Shown here piece by piece: positions 13,101 through 26,299 of a DNA stretch of 64,000 nucleotides. The position numbers and the translations under genes are program-made. Each line of letters begins with the position of its first letter. Position 1 is the first letter of the stretch. The notes beneath the pieces are model-generated. The model did no database searches and was not told the origin of the DNA. It saw only the letters and a program-made list of their open reading frames with translations. The DNA is from Epiperipatus broadwayi (Eukaryota > Onychophora > Udeonychophora > Euonychophora > Peripatidae), in assembly GCA_028023455.1 (NCBI GenBank), contig JAQFVV010006215.1:9383950-9447949 (forward strand). Direction: 5' to 3'.

Positions 13101-13435
13101 CTGTATATTTTTAATCATTAATATTAAGTAGTATTTGCCAATAGCTGGCTGTAAGATCAAAGTTGAAAATATGCTCTTCCCTTGAAATTTAATGAATAAT
13201 TCATGAGCAGGGAAAGGATGTCACATTCTGAAATAGTGGCTTGAGTACACACATCTAGACCCACCCTAATAGTCCCATCTTTTTTTAACCACTACCAAAT
13301 GAGGAAGGGTTTTTCTTTATTATTTGTCATTCCAGAAATTTTATGGATTTGATGCTGTACCTCTATCTGATACAGTATTGGATAAGTCCATTGACATCAA
13401 CAAATTAAAAATCTTTCTCCTTTTTCTTTTCAAAA
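10120..13435 (-). pseudogene. Gypsy copy 2, degenerate pol fragment
   Basis: An older relative of copy 1 in the same orientation. Integrase pieces (10120-10742) retain the zinc-finger CKIC, the Asp in AFDFNGPL and NPCEQVM. RNase H (10953-11204) retains ILSDHCSLEFLN and ADMLSRHPV. RT (11518-11786) retains the right half of the active site followed by IVIVSKN, GIKPHPEK and LSHLISS. Upstream RT continues at 12971-13420 after an inserted element. Frameshifts and stops are frequent. No LTRs flank it within the window, so it is probably a truncated remnant. The spacing of domains parallels copy 1. Confidence 0.85.
11787..12962. mobile_element. Non-autonomous hAT-like transposon inserted in gypsy copy 2
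   Basis: The element starts CAGTGGTCTTCAACC and ends GGTTGAAGACCACTG, perfect 15-bp inverted termini of the CAGNGGT..CAACC type common in hAT elements. It is flanked by 8-bp near-duplications (ATCTACAT at 11779-11786; GTCTACAT at 12963-12970; one mismatch), matching the hAT 8-bp target duplication. Length is 1,176 bp with no transposase frame. Two internal blocks rich in T/A homopolymers (about 12160-12360 and 12370-12640) are diverged duplicates of each other. Confidence 0.85.
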
Positions 13436-13560
13436 ACTTTATTTTTTTATATCAATATTGAACATATATATATATAATACAAAACTCCAACGTTTCAATT
13501 GTTTTTATCTTCATACAGTCATTTTCAAGGAACTGCAACAACAATATGAAATACATATTT
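13436..13560 (-). repeat. Penelope-type tail-like sequence
   Basis: On the minus strand a degenerate hammerhead-like phrase is visible: CTGTATGA, then after a short spacer GAAACGTTGGAG. GAAACGTTGG next to a CTGATGA-like core is a common signature of Penelope-like element ends. The core has an inserted base and no convincing stem I, so this is at most a fossil. Confidence 0.3.
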
Positions 13561-15962
13561 ATAAATAAACCTCAATTACATAAATACCTTCATCTTACAT
13601 TAACATAAACAGTAACAAACATATAGTAAATACTTTGCAAAAAGAAACCAATAATATGCTTAAATACTCTTACCATCGACTATATTTGATTTTATTTATT
13701 ATGAAAGAATGGGTGTTAATAATTTATAATTAAATGTAAAGAATCCATATTTTTATTTTTAAGAAGAATTTAAATGATATTAACTTGGGGAATTCTCATG
13801 ATCAGTTTATTCAAGGAATAGTGTTTTCTTCTCCCCTTCCATAATTGTATTAGTCATGACCACATTTACTAGTAGTTATGCTTTTATCATGCATTAGTTC
13901 TAGAGGATAATAAATAACTCGATTAATTATTTGATTATAAATGTGTAGAATAACCTATATTGATGTATAAATCAAAGGTAAAAGATATCAATTTTGAAAA
14001 ATACTACCTTGTTCCATTATATATAGCTAATAGTGAATAAAGATCACCTCACTTCAATATATAATAAAACATTTTCAAATTTCTACTTTAATTTCTATTA
14101 AAATATCAGAATGAACAGTTTGATATTAAATTTGGAATGACTTTATTTACATGAAATATTTTTACTGATATGGTGTTTAAAGACAACAGAAAATGATTGA
14201 GAAAAAAAAAAACATAAACATCATAATATTAATAGTTTTAATATATAATCTCAATGAAACATCATAAAAGTCACATTATCAGTTTTAATATAAAATATCA
14301 TTTATACGAAATTAATAGCTCATTTTACTTCAGATTTAAGGGTTGAATATGATATTCTGTATCAAAGGAGAATATATTCTCAGTTAAATAATAAAATTAA
14401 ATTTATTTTTGAGTAATGTCATGTATTAGTCTGCCAAATGATAATTTCTATGTTAATAGTAAAATATTTGGATGAAGTCTCATTTAGATAAAATTTCACT
14501 CATCCTTATTAAGAATTTGGTGTCATAAAATATTCTCTCTCAAAAAATTTAAAGCTATGATTTAAACTCAGTTATTTTTCAGAGTGTACATTAGTACAGA
14601 AAAAGATAAAAAAAATTCAGATTGATAATAGATTATAAAGCTAAGTTTATCATTTAAATTTATAAAGATTTTTACTAAATATCAAAGCAGAAATTGTTTG
14701 AGTGTGGGTGTTCTATTGCTTATAGATTGACAATATAATTATTTTTATCTTTGATAAAATTTGATATTTCTAACTCTTTTGTGAATTAGTTAATAAAAAA
14801 ATATATTAGAGTTAGAACCTGAATTTCGAAAAGAATAATCATAATTATGCTTTTTGTAATTCATTTCTGAAATTGTTCATTATGAAAGTATAAAAAAAAT
14901 AGAATAAAGCATTATGCTATTTTAATTAGAAGGTATTTGAACTCAGACTTTCAGAGTGGATAACTGTAGGCAGCTTGAAAGTCTGAGCTCAAATCCCTTC
15001 TAATTACATTAATTTTAGTATAAACATTATACTTTTATTTAAAAATCGTTATTTTATTAAAATGTACAGAAATATGTAGTATTCATGAAGTAAAAATTAT
15101 GTAGTGGAACTCCTATAATTTCAACCATACATCAACTATAGTAGGATCTTTTTTTTTGGGGGGGGGGTGTCTTAGAAAATTGAATATTAGACATACAAAG
15201 TTATATATCCCCTGAGCAAATAATGGGTACTTGATTGATAAGTTAATTCTACTCAGATTATTAGATTTTTAACAAAAATAAACAATATACATACACTGTA
15301 ACCATACATTTGAGAATTTTTTTTTTTTTTCTGCAATATATGGGGGGGGGATGGTAAAAAATTATAGATTTATAAAAATTGGTCAAAATTTTTATATTAG
15401 TTTAATGCAGCTGGATTGCTTTTACATAATTATTTAATTTTTTATGAATATAAAACTCTCTTTAATAATACTCTTTTATTACAAATGATTTTGACATCCC
15501 AAGTTTAGAGTAATGATAATGGGCAGATTCAAGCATTAAGTTTCATTGGTTGACTGTTAGCTAAATAGTACAAGAATTAAATAGTTTATTGCTTAAGAGT
15601 TTATAAGAAGTTCAATCACCAAAAGTGACAGGGCTGAGCCACAATCCTTGGTGTTTGAGCTCCAAAATTTGCCACTTTATTACTGATCTAAACCCTGCAA
15701 GGTAATTGAATAATAAAAATATAAAACATCTCATTATCATCAATCAAATTATGCATCATCATTTTAACTCAACATGTTGTCTTAATATGAAGTGAAAAAG
15801 CTACAAATTCATGTCAGGATGTTTGTTTATGATGGGATCATGTTCTTGGGGAAGAGAGGGGAATAAAAATTTCTCATAAATGATAAATAATTATTTACAA
15901 ATGAGAGATGTTATAACTAATAAATATAGTTTAATTACTTAAAAAACAGCTGGCATTTTTAC
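13560..15962 (-). other. Intron DNA without recognised genes
   Basis: This is presumed intron downstream of cadherin exon 15963-16112. I see AT-rich unique-looking sequence, the 84-bp foldback at 14923-15006, and G/T homopolymer runs at 15149-15168 and 15320-15350. No further cadherin-like exon was recognised on the minus strand here. Confidence 0.5.
14923..15006. repeat. 84-bp foldback MITE (TAATTAGA family)
   Basis: The ends are inverted: TAATTAGAAGGTATTTGAAC at the left and, reading inward from the right, TAATTAGAAGGGATTTGAGC. About 33-bp arms leave a short loop. The same termini recur in the 154-bp element at 52599-52752, so this is a mobile family rather than a chance hairpin. Confidence 0.75.
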
Positions 15963-16112
15963 CTTAAATTGATATCTTTGTGAAAGTGATTCATAATCCA
16001 ACTTCTGAGAATTTTTAATAGAAATCCATCCTGTTTTTAAATTAATTTCAAATACCTCAAGAGCATCAGTAGCGCTGTCATCGATTTTATATGTAAAATC
16101 ATTAAATTCTTT
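15963..16112 (-). CDS. Cadherin-family gene, internal exon (third of three in the window)
   Basis: The exon encodes 50 residues in phase 0. It shows the core of a cadherin ectodomain: DFTYKIDD, then VFEINLKTGWISI (the F-x-I-x-x-x-TG-x-I strand), then QKLDYES, the LDRE-like calcium-binding turn, and YQFK. The acceptor reads TTTTTTAG and the donor AAG/GTAAAA. It continues in frame from exon 41543-41716, where the codons for ALDSYM meet KEFNDF, as expected for the A-x-D..Y segment of one repeat. Cadherins are calcium-dependent cell-surface adhesion proteins. Membrane segment, cytoplasmic tail and start lie outside the window, so the subfamily is not assignable. Confidence 0.85.
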
Positions 16113-17690
16113 CTAAAAAATATTAATAGATAATAGATATTAGTGCATTAATTGTGATCCTCTGAATATGTAATAATACTTGTTAATTAAAATATAATCT
16201 TTTACATAATAAAATGATAACAAAAAACCCAAAACATGATAATGTGTAGATTAAAATATTAATGCAGTATAATAAATTGTACTGCGATATCAAGTTTTCC
16301 CACAACCAAAAAAAAAATAATAATAATAATTCTTTAAAAAAAAAAAACAAAGCTCATATTTGAAGCAAATTTAATAACCAATCATATACAATAAATGTGC
16401 TATTTAAAAAAACAACTACAACAACTTAAGATCACACTGTATAAAATACTTTTTCTTCATTGAAATATTCTTATACAATTGCAATCATTTATTTAACAAA
16501 TCCATGCATATATCTCACACAAAGTAGTAATAATAAAAATTAAACACCACACATATAAACAAATAAATTTAAGATATATTGAAAATAAATGAATATCAAT
16601 AGAATAATTTTAAAATAATGCTTGTAAGAAAAGGACATCTTATAGAGAGATGTTGAGTAGAAGATATTACTAGCAGGCTGGAAGATTGCATTTTTCCTTT
16701 TATAATTTACCTTCTGCCTAACAATAGTTAGATAGCAGCTTTTCTAACCAATATCGAATAATTAACTGAGTTGGCTTTGTGCCAAATACCTGAAAGCAAA
16801 ATCCCAGAACTGATACGTATATATTACCAATTCCAAGTTTACAAAATCATACTAATAACAAATGACGTTTTCATTGCAGCCTTTCATATTATAAATATTG
16901 CAAAATATCAAAAGGCAGAAGTTAAACTAGTCATTATAATAGTAAACTAAATACTACAGTTAAATTACTAGCTATTATCAAGTTCAAAAATTCACTAATC
17001 AATGACTTCCCTGCTAAAGCAGACCTCAAATGAAAATGATAAAATAGTCTTGACAAGGAACCCATTGCCAGTAAATTTTAAATTTAATCGACTCGTAATT
17101 TTGAATTGGTATATTAGGTTTAATGAAATCATAAATGAATTTTGTTGTAATATTTAAGGAATAGTTAGTTGTCAAGCTGTCTGCTTAATGGAATTATCGA
17201 TTTATAAATAAAATAAAAATTGTGATTTCATTGACAATGTGATTTTAAGTCGTAGAAAATATTTAAAAGCTTGCGTGTGGGTTTAATGACATTTTCGTAT
17301 TATAAATAAAAACAGATGTCAAAATTATTGATAAATTTTTATGAAAACTGAGATATTCTGTTGCGCGCTGTGAAGATAATCGAATATTATAGTCAACGTC
17401 AAGGAAAGGAAGATATTTTTCATATTTTTATAAAAAGAAATTAAAATATGTGTTATGCAGTTTTTCTTTTGCTCAATGCACACCCCATATGATAAAGAAA
17501 AAAGTGGGGGCAAAACCCACTCAAAAAAATTGTAAAACATTTGTCAATAACAATCATCTTTTTTTAAAAAAAAAATTAAAGTTAAGGCTTGTGAAATAAT
17601 AATAGTTGATAAATTCATCTGCTACACTTATAAATAGCGTGGAGTTTGCATTTTTCCTTACATAGTTCAAATCTCCTAAGCAGAAGAAAG
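16113..17690 (-). other. Cadherin intron, unremarkable
   Basis: AT-rich intronic DNA between the cadherin exon and the GATA satellite. An (AAT)n run lies near 16318-16330. No gene or clear mobile element was recognised. Confidence 0.5.
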
Positions 17691-17699
17691 AAAATTTGT

Positions 17700-19378
<1,679 letters not shown>

Positions 19379-21716
19379 GATTCTATTAATTATCAACAAA
19401 TGAGTAACTATCATAATGGAAAGATAAAAAGTCTCAGGCAATCTGGTTTGGCAAACGAAGATCACATTTGATATAACATGTTATATACTTATGATAACTG
19501 AATGCATCGATTTATCATTACACTAATGTACACAAATTATTATAAGCAACAAATATAAATTTTTACTATTTTCATATGAAAATGCCAATAGTATAAAAAA
19601 TCTCTCCACTTTTTGTTTTTCAATAACAAAGAAAGATATAGTGAGGACTTAGAGCCAAAAAAAAAAAAAACAACAACTATAAAATTATCATTTTAAGAAA
19701 ATACTTTGTATATATATAACTCAGTGGAAGCTTTTATTTCAGTTATATATAGTAGCCTCTAATGTTTGATTTTGGCCTGGAAGAGATGCGGTAAGTAAGA
19801 GGTTAACTTTGTTAAAAAGGTAATCGGAGCGAAAGAAGCTAAAAGTGCGATTTCAATTACACCAGCATATATTTAAAACAAATTTGCATATGGTTGAGCT
19901 TTTATAAGGCCCTAATCCATGCAAATGCACTCACTCCAGATTTCCCAAATAAAATGAACAATATGTATAATTTCTCAGGGATTTGAATTTATTCATTAAT
20001 GTAGATACTTATATGTATAAGGGATTTTATGTACGCTTTCTACCTTTAATTTCCTTGGTTCAAATTGCAAATATAGTAAAATATTTAAGTGTAACATTAG
20101 ATAAATCAGCAATGTGATAGCATGACCTGAACTTAAATTGCATTAAAATGATGATTAAAGAATAATACCATATATTTTTTAAAATAATGTTTATTTCATG
20201 TAAAATCAATAAAAAAATTACAACAATAATATAATAATAATCACAGCAAGATAGCAAATATTAAAGATGAATGTTTTCAGCTCCTTTGGATATGCATGTG
20301 GTAAATCAAATATTACTACAATTGGTATATAGAATCGTGACATGTGTGGCAATACAACACACATATTGGAGAAGATTGATTGCCCGGTTTTTATCACACC
20401 TTAACTTTAAACATATAATCAGACAAAATGTCCCAAAATTATCAATTTAATTCTTAAACATAGGTCCCTTTAAAAGCACATAATGAAATATAATTTATAA
20501 TCTCAAAATTAAAAATAATGGTTAAGAACGCAATCTCTCCCTCCAACACAAGATTTAAAATGTATTCACTCTCCCCTATCTGTCACATCTTATGTTTAAA
20601 TATCGAATGTAAACTATACTACCTGGGTATCCATTGAAGTTATATGGTCACATCTGGCACATTTATTACTTTAATAATGTAACACATTAAATAAAACATA
20701 AAATAAATAACACATTGCTCATATAAAGTTTATACGGCACTGAAATATCAAATAATCCAAATTTTGTAAAATAATAGTAATCTTGTATAACAATAAATTC
20801 AACTCTCAGTGGAATTATTATCCAAGTTAACGAAGATCAAGACACTCCTAATCAAATTAATTTATTATGGAAAGTCTTTATCTCCAGTATAAACATATAT
20901 TTTGTACTCTCTGTTAACAAATCTCTTTAATTATTTTGTCGGTCACACACATATAAATAAATCTTTAAATGACACTTTAACACAACAGCGTGTTGATCAC
21001 TTTACTGCCTTTCGTTCTGATAAAGTTTTAAAGAAGTTATTTCAGTTGTTTTGTTTTTAACTGGCAATATATTATTTATTTTCAGATATGAAGTATTTGC
21101 ATAATCGTTCTCTAAGTACTTCAGTCACTGGATAAAATCTTAATGCAATAACTAAATTTTGAAAATACACAATTTAACAATACAATTCATTAGATGAATT
21201 TAATTGGACATTCTAGACTTCAATATTACAAACTGCATATTTTCTTAAGTGAAAATTTAAAAAAAAACGACCATGCATTGTTTTTCCTTTTTTAAAAATT
21301 TTAATAGGTCATATATCCTTTGATGTTACTGGAATGGAGTGAAGACCTTGTGGCCCTGCCTTGGACACATTCCCAGATATTGTATTCTACTCATGTAGAT
21401 AAGGACAACATGACAATTTTAAAAAGAAATGTCCCTGAGCCTTGACTAGATTGTGTAAGCATAAAGAATGGTAATCATGTGATGTTTAGTGGTTTAAAAG
21501 AGATTATATCCATGAAAACATAGATAACTGTTACCTTTTTATATTGCCAGGAAACTACCAATTAATGCTAATTGACAATCTCCCTGAGACTAAGCTATAA
21601 CAACTCGTTTGTTGGGGATTTTATTTAGAAGTAAAAAGGAGGTTCAATTAATTTAATATATTATATTAACATATTACATTAATGTTTTTTAACAGATGTT
21701 ATAAATGAAACATTTT
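19379..21716. other. Intron DNA without recognised genes
   Basis: AT-rich sequence with no domain-bearing frame. The stretch 21330-21460 is locally richer in G+C. At 21455-21500 the phrase GGTAATCATGTGAT matches the terminal sequence of the 50-kb foldback family, probably a solo end of that element. Confidence 0.4.
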
Positions 21717-21943
21717 TAAGAATGTGAAAATATCTGTTCTATTATTATTTTAGAAAAATCATAGTCAGATGATGTAGATAGTGGCCAATGAAAATAGTAA
21801 GTTGCAAATGCTTTTTGTATCCAAAAGGGATTACCCCTAAAGGGGGGAGGCTTTACAGTTTACTATTTTCATTGGTCACTGTCTATATTATCTGACTGTG
21901 ATTTTTCTAAAATAAAAATGAAACAGATATTTCCACATTCTTA
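21717..21943. repeat. Foldback element, about 227 bp
   Basis: A long inverted repeat. The left arm runs AATGTGAAAATATCTGTTC and continues through TAGAAAAATCATAGTCAGAT; the right arm carries their complements, ending TTTCCACATTCTTA. The arms are about 95 bp with scattered mismatches. No coding capacity. MITE-like. Confidence 0.75.
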
Positions 21944-22092
21944 TATATATATATATATAATAAAGCAAGACACAAATTGTGTAACTTGCTTTTAAGCTTG
22001 TATTAAAATTACTTCACTAGTGGGGGTTAACACTAGATCCAATCAAGCTTTAATTTGTAAGTGCTGAAAGAGAAAGAATTCAAAATTGGAAT

Positions 22093-22153
22093 GTCCTTAT
22101 CCCCAGACCAATTGTTTTTGAGCTTATGGCCCACCTCAGGGGGGAGCTAGGAC
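22093..22153 (-). ncRNA. Hammerhead ribozyme relic, unit 1 of the 388-bp array
   Basis: Minus strand: outer stem I GTCCT/AGGAC; inner stem I with a CCCC/GGGG core. The core reads CTGAGGT where a hammerhead needs CTGANGA. Stem II is GGGC-CATAA-GCTC. The GAA box is mutated to AAA, stem III is AACAATTGGT and the cleavage base is C. Two core positions are lost, so it is probably inactive. Confidence 0.6.
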
Positions 22154-22480
22154 TCCAGACACTAGATCTAAAATACCAATTCAAAAGTCAGCACTTATCT
22201 AATATGTTACTATCAATTTGAAAACCTAAATTTTTCACACATGTAAATGTCTTCAAATCCTCACAAATCAGATAGCTATATAGGTCTGAACTCAGCTCAG
22301 TTTTACCATATATTAATAGCCTCACTAATATAACATCACAAAAACATTCAAGGGTACACTTATAATAATTAATAAAACTAGACACAAACTGTATAAATGT
22401 TCACTAGAGAGAGCTTGCCACTAGCTCTGATTAAGCTTTAATTTATACATGCTGAAAGAGAAAGAATTCAAAATCAGAAT

Positions 22481-22541
22481 GTCCTTATCCCCAGACCAAT
22501 TGTTTTCGAGCTTATGGCCCACCTCAGGGGGGAGCTAGGAC
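22481..22541 (-). ncRNA. Hammerhead ribozyme relic, unit 2 of the 388-bp array
   Basis: Same architecture as unit 1, but the GAA box after stem II is intact (GCTC then GAAAAC). The core is again CTGAGGT, with the invariant A9 replaced by T. The outer stem I pair GTCCT/AGGAC is retained. The motif starts exactly 388 bp from the equivalent base in unit 1. Confidence 0.65.
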
Positions 22542-22868
22542 TCCAGACACTAGATCTAAAATACCAACTCAAAAGTCAGCACTTATCTAATATGTTACTA
22601 TCAATTTGAAAACCTGAATTTTTCACACATGTAAATGTCTTCAAATCCTCACAAACCAGATAGCTATATAGGTCTGAACTCAGCTCAGTTTTACCATATA
22701 TTAATAGCCTCACTAATATAACATCACAAAAACCTTCAAGGGTACACTTATAATAATTAATAAAACTAGACACAAATTGTATAAATGTTCACTAGAGAGA
22801 GCTTACCACTAGCTCTGATCAAGCTTTAATTTATACATGCTGAAAGAGAAAGAATTCAAAATCAGAAT

Positions 22869-22930
22869 GTCCTTATCCCCAGACCAATTGTTTTTGAGCT
22901 TATGGACCACCTCAGTGGGGGAGCTAGGAC
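22869..22930 (-). ncRNA. Hammerhead ribozyme relic, unit 3 of the 388-bp array
   Basis: Core CTGAGGT, stem II side with GGTC-CATAA-GCTC, GAA mutated to AAA. Stem I CCCCA/TGGGG and outer GTCCT/AGGAC remain. Starts 388 bp from unit 2. Confidence 0.6.
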
Positions 22931-23505
22931 TCCAGACACTAGATCTAAAATGCTAACTCAAAAGTCAGTTCTTATGTAATATGTTACTATCAATTTGAAA
23001 ACCTGAATTTTTCAAACCCATAAATGTCTTGAAATCTAGCCTTACAAACCAGATAGCTCTTTGGGTCTGAACTCAGTTCAGTTTCACTATATATTAATAG
23101 CCTCAGGAATATAACATTGCAAAAGCCTTCAAGGATACACTTATAATAATTAATAAAATAAGACCCAAATTGTGTAACTTGCTTTTAAGCCTATATTAAA
23201 ATGTTCACTAGAGGGAGCTTACCACTAGCTCCAATCAAGTTTTAATTTATAAGTGCCGAACATTTTAATACAAGCTTAAAAGCAAATTATACAATTTGTA
23301 TCTTGTTTTATTAATTATTATAAGTGTACTCTTGAAGGCTATTAATATATGGTGAAACTGAACTGAGTTCAGACACATATAGCTATCTGGTTTGTAAGGC
23401 TGGATTTGAAGACATTTACATGTCTGAAAAATTCAGGTTTTCAAATTGACAGTAACATATTAGATAAGTGCTGACTATTGAGTTGGTATTTTGGATCTAG
23501 TGTCT

Positions 23506-23574
23506 GGAATTCTAGCTCCCCACTGAGATGAGCCATAAGCTCGAAACCAATTGGTTTGGGGATAAGGGCATTCC
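23506..23574 (+). ncRNA. Hammerhead ribozyme relic, inverted unit of the 388-bp array
   Basis: The best-folded member of this array. Outer stem I GGAAT/ATTCC; inner stem I TCCCCA/TGGGGA (23517-23522 and 23557-23562); core CTGAGAT; stem II GAGC-CATAA-GCTC (4 bp, 5-nt loop) flush with GAA (23543-23545); stem III ACCAATTGGT, a perfect palindrome; cleavage base T at 23556. Only the CTGANGA box is altered (two positions). Confidence 0.68.
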
Positions 23575-23839
23575 GATTTTGAATTCTTTCTCTTTTCGCT
23601 TATAAATTAAAGCTTGATTGGAGCAGTGGTAAGCCTCCTCTAGCGAACATATATATTGTACCAATATTGATTGGTACATAATAATTTGTTTAAAAAATTA
23701 TTAGAAATAAAAAAAATATTTTGGAAAGAAAAATGTAAAAGTAAAAGTTTAAGAGTTTTGAAATAAAAGTTACAGTTAGTTAATTAAAAGGGAGGAGGGG
23801 GTTTTCTTTAGAAGCATTAAGTTTAAAAGTTTTATAAAA

Positions 23840-25240
23840 GAAGTAAAGAGTTTTTTCTTATTAGTATTCATTAAAATAAATAGTTAAGAGTTTAGAAATA
23901 TAAATCTCTTTATTTAAATTAAAGAAAAAAAGGTAATCTTAAAACTAGTTTTGATTTTTAGAATAAAATTATATATGTGCGTGTGAATGTAAATATAATA
24001 TATGCGTGTTAAAATAATATTAAAAAATAAATGAAAGTTAAAAATTAAAAACACTCAGCAGTGGCTACTAATTAAAGAAATATAAAACAACATGTTTGCA
24101 TGACTATTACTAATTAAACGATCTCAAAAACACGTAGTCGAAGGATTATCAAAGGAATTTTGACAACAGATATTGCCAGAGGATATCAAAATGAAAACAT
24201 GGGTCATGTATAAATAGTCAAATTTTTATCAGACAATCAGTTGAGTCGAGTTAATTCAATTAGAGTTGCATTTGAGATAACAGTTCAGTACAATCTATCA
24301 GTGAGTTATATCAGAATCAAGAATGCAGTGTTAAAACCTCAGAAAACATACGTCTTTTTCCAGCCTGGGTCCAATAAAACAGTAAAACCTGCCTGTGAAT
24401 AGGATAATGCTTATATAACAACTTGAAGAGTCACCATCAATGTTTAACTGTCTCCAGGAATAATACCAACTAATAATCATCAAATCTCCGCAGGAAAACT
24501 TCAAATCTAACCAGTTAGAATATTTATTAGAAGCAGCAAACAGCAAGAAGTCCACGTTCAAAATCCTAGGTAAATAACATTTTCTTATTTTCATTTATAA
24601 AGTAGCCATTGCATTTGTGTGAATCCTCCAAGAGTCAAGGATATGAACTCTATAGCACATAAAAATGAACTATTAATTTGTGTGTTCTAAATGTCAAATA
24701 CTATTTAATGCTTTATTATTATATATGTGAGTGTATGAGTTAATATGTGCGTGATCATTAGATAAATACCAGTGTTCTTTTATTAAGATTTATAAAATAT
24801 TTAAAATTAGTATATTAAGTGTTAATTAAATAAATTGTCTTTAAACTTAAACTTTATTTGTCAATCAATTCTTTTCATCAATTCTTTTCACCACAAATTT
24901 TGTATAATCTGTTAGTGATTACAAGTAGCTGAGCTAGTCTATGCGTGTAACTTAGGCATTGAATTAGTGGCTATTGTTCAAAGTGTGTTATTTATCTTAT
25001 GGATGAATAGCTGGCACCCATGTTTATACAAAACAAAAAAGTGCTTTGAACTTGGTGTTGAATTCAACAGTCGAGAAGAAGCTATGTCCTGGAAATGTAA
25101 TGCTAGTTATATATCTTATAGCTATTTTTTGGACATACATACTCTCTGAGTATGTTCTTCTCTGCCTAAGAGACTGGTGTTTCGAACACCTCATATTCGA
25201 ACCGGTACAATATATATATATATATATGTTTATATGAATG
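23840..25240 (+). mobile_element. LTR-like repeat, copy A of the 24-kb/62-kb family
   Basis: About 1.4 kb shared with 62190-63700 in the same orientation. Features in common: a TATA-like box (TATAAATAG at about 24210), a long downstream region ending GTGGCTATTGTTCAAAG, then CTGGCACCCATGTTTATAC where the other copy has CTGGCGCCCGTG, a primer-binding-site-like TGGCGCCC. About 225 bp later both copies end in (TA)n. An LTR plus a short internal stub fits the TATA box and PBS. The shared (TA)n end instead suggests a complete short non-autonomous element. No long frame. Confidence 0.6.
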
Positions 25241-25359
25241 TTTCCACAGGTTACAGATATAAAATACATATTTTGTGGGTTCATCCATGTAAGATTTTAA
25301 TTAGATATTCTGTTTGAGTTAATCACACAAACATGTCTATTAAAGTTTAAGGAATTGCT

Positions 25360-25560
25360 ATCTTAATATAAGCCAAGCACGCACTGATTATATCTATATG
25401 TGTGGGACATTATGATCTGGCCCAACTGATGAGTGCTGGTTCGTATGAAATACATATATTGGAAATTATTTATCTTTTTTACATGTGCATGGTCAAGTGC
25501 ATACCTTGTTTGAGAAGGAGTGGCGGATGAATATAGACTAAAAGTCCTAATTCAAATCAA
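25360..25560 (+). repeat. Single arm of the 41-kb foldback family
   Basis: GCTATCTTAATATAAGCC, then ATGATCTGGCCCAACTGATG, AAATACATATATTGG and the following bases match the right arm of the palindrome at 40888-41421 in order and spacing. Only one arm is present. Confidence 0.6.
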
Positions 25561-26299
25561 TCTATTTAATATGGTAAGCAACTAGCATATCGAATGAATA
25601 TGTTAATTACATATATATGAGAAAAGATAATAAGCTTAATTATGATGATGTTTTGATTTTATGAATAAAAATATGTGAAAATAATATTTTTAAATAGAAA
25701 TATCCAAATGTATGATAAAATACTATAAAATTACAATAGTTATATCAAATATGACTAATACTCTATTACATATAAATTATAAGAATTTTATATATATATA
25801 TAATTATCTCCCCATATCTATGCTTTTAATATCTACAGTTTCACTAAACTATGTTTTAAATAAAAAATAATTAAAATAAAAAATAAACTTAATTTTAATT
25901 CTTAGTTTTTCAGTTCACAAAGGCAATTATGTTCCTTCTCTAATTATTAAACATGGCAAGAGAATACCATTTCTATCTTTTTAGAAAAGTACAGAAGTTA
26001 AAAATTTTAAATTAAATGTCAATGAATAAATAATATTCATCAAAAGAAGAATTTTAAAAAAAGTAAATTTAATTTTTTGTTGTTTTGAGAAAGAGAAAAA
26101 AAGTGATATTTTAATGAGCATAAGTTTTAAAAATGTGCTCTGGGTAAAATACTTAACAAAAAAGAGAGCAAATGAAGTCACTGAACTCATTTTATTTTAC
26201 CTTTTTTAAAAAATAAAAGTTTTAAAGTTTAAAAAATATTTGTATTGCCTAAAATCAATTGTTATAATCATAATTTTATATCATTCATCTTTTTTACTG
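25561..26299. other. Intron DNA without recognised genes
   Basis: Extremely AT-rich, with no coding or repeat signal beyond short A/T runs. Confidence 0.5.

Larger units (their letters stand above)
21955..23645. mobile_element. 388-bp tandem retrozyme-like array with an inverted terminal copy
   Basis: Three direct units repeat with a period of exactly 388 bp (hammerhead landmarks at 22093, 22481 and 22869). They are followed by an inverted copy from about 23267 to 23645, so the whole block also folds back on itself. Each unit contains one hammerhead-like motif, on the minus strand in the direct units and on the plus strand in the inverted one. Short sequences such as CAAATTGTGTAACTTGCTTT occur at the outer edges and at the turn. 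One ribozyme per tandem monomer is the signature of metazoan retrozymes. The units share sequence with the 408-bp array at 32.9 kb (for example CTGAACTGAG followed by AGCTATCTGG). A fragment lies at 55305-55400. Confidence 0.75.

Noticed and set aside
13442-13540. Penelope hammerhead beside gypsy copy 2
   Set aside because: The core has an inserted base (CTGTATGA) and stem I does not pair; listed only as a tail-like sequence.
22188-22773. Two 65-residue near-identical minus-strand frames
   Set aside because: They arise because the 388-bp non-coding repeat is nearly identical in two units; no family match.
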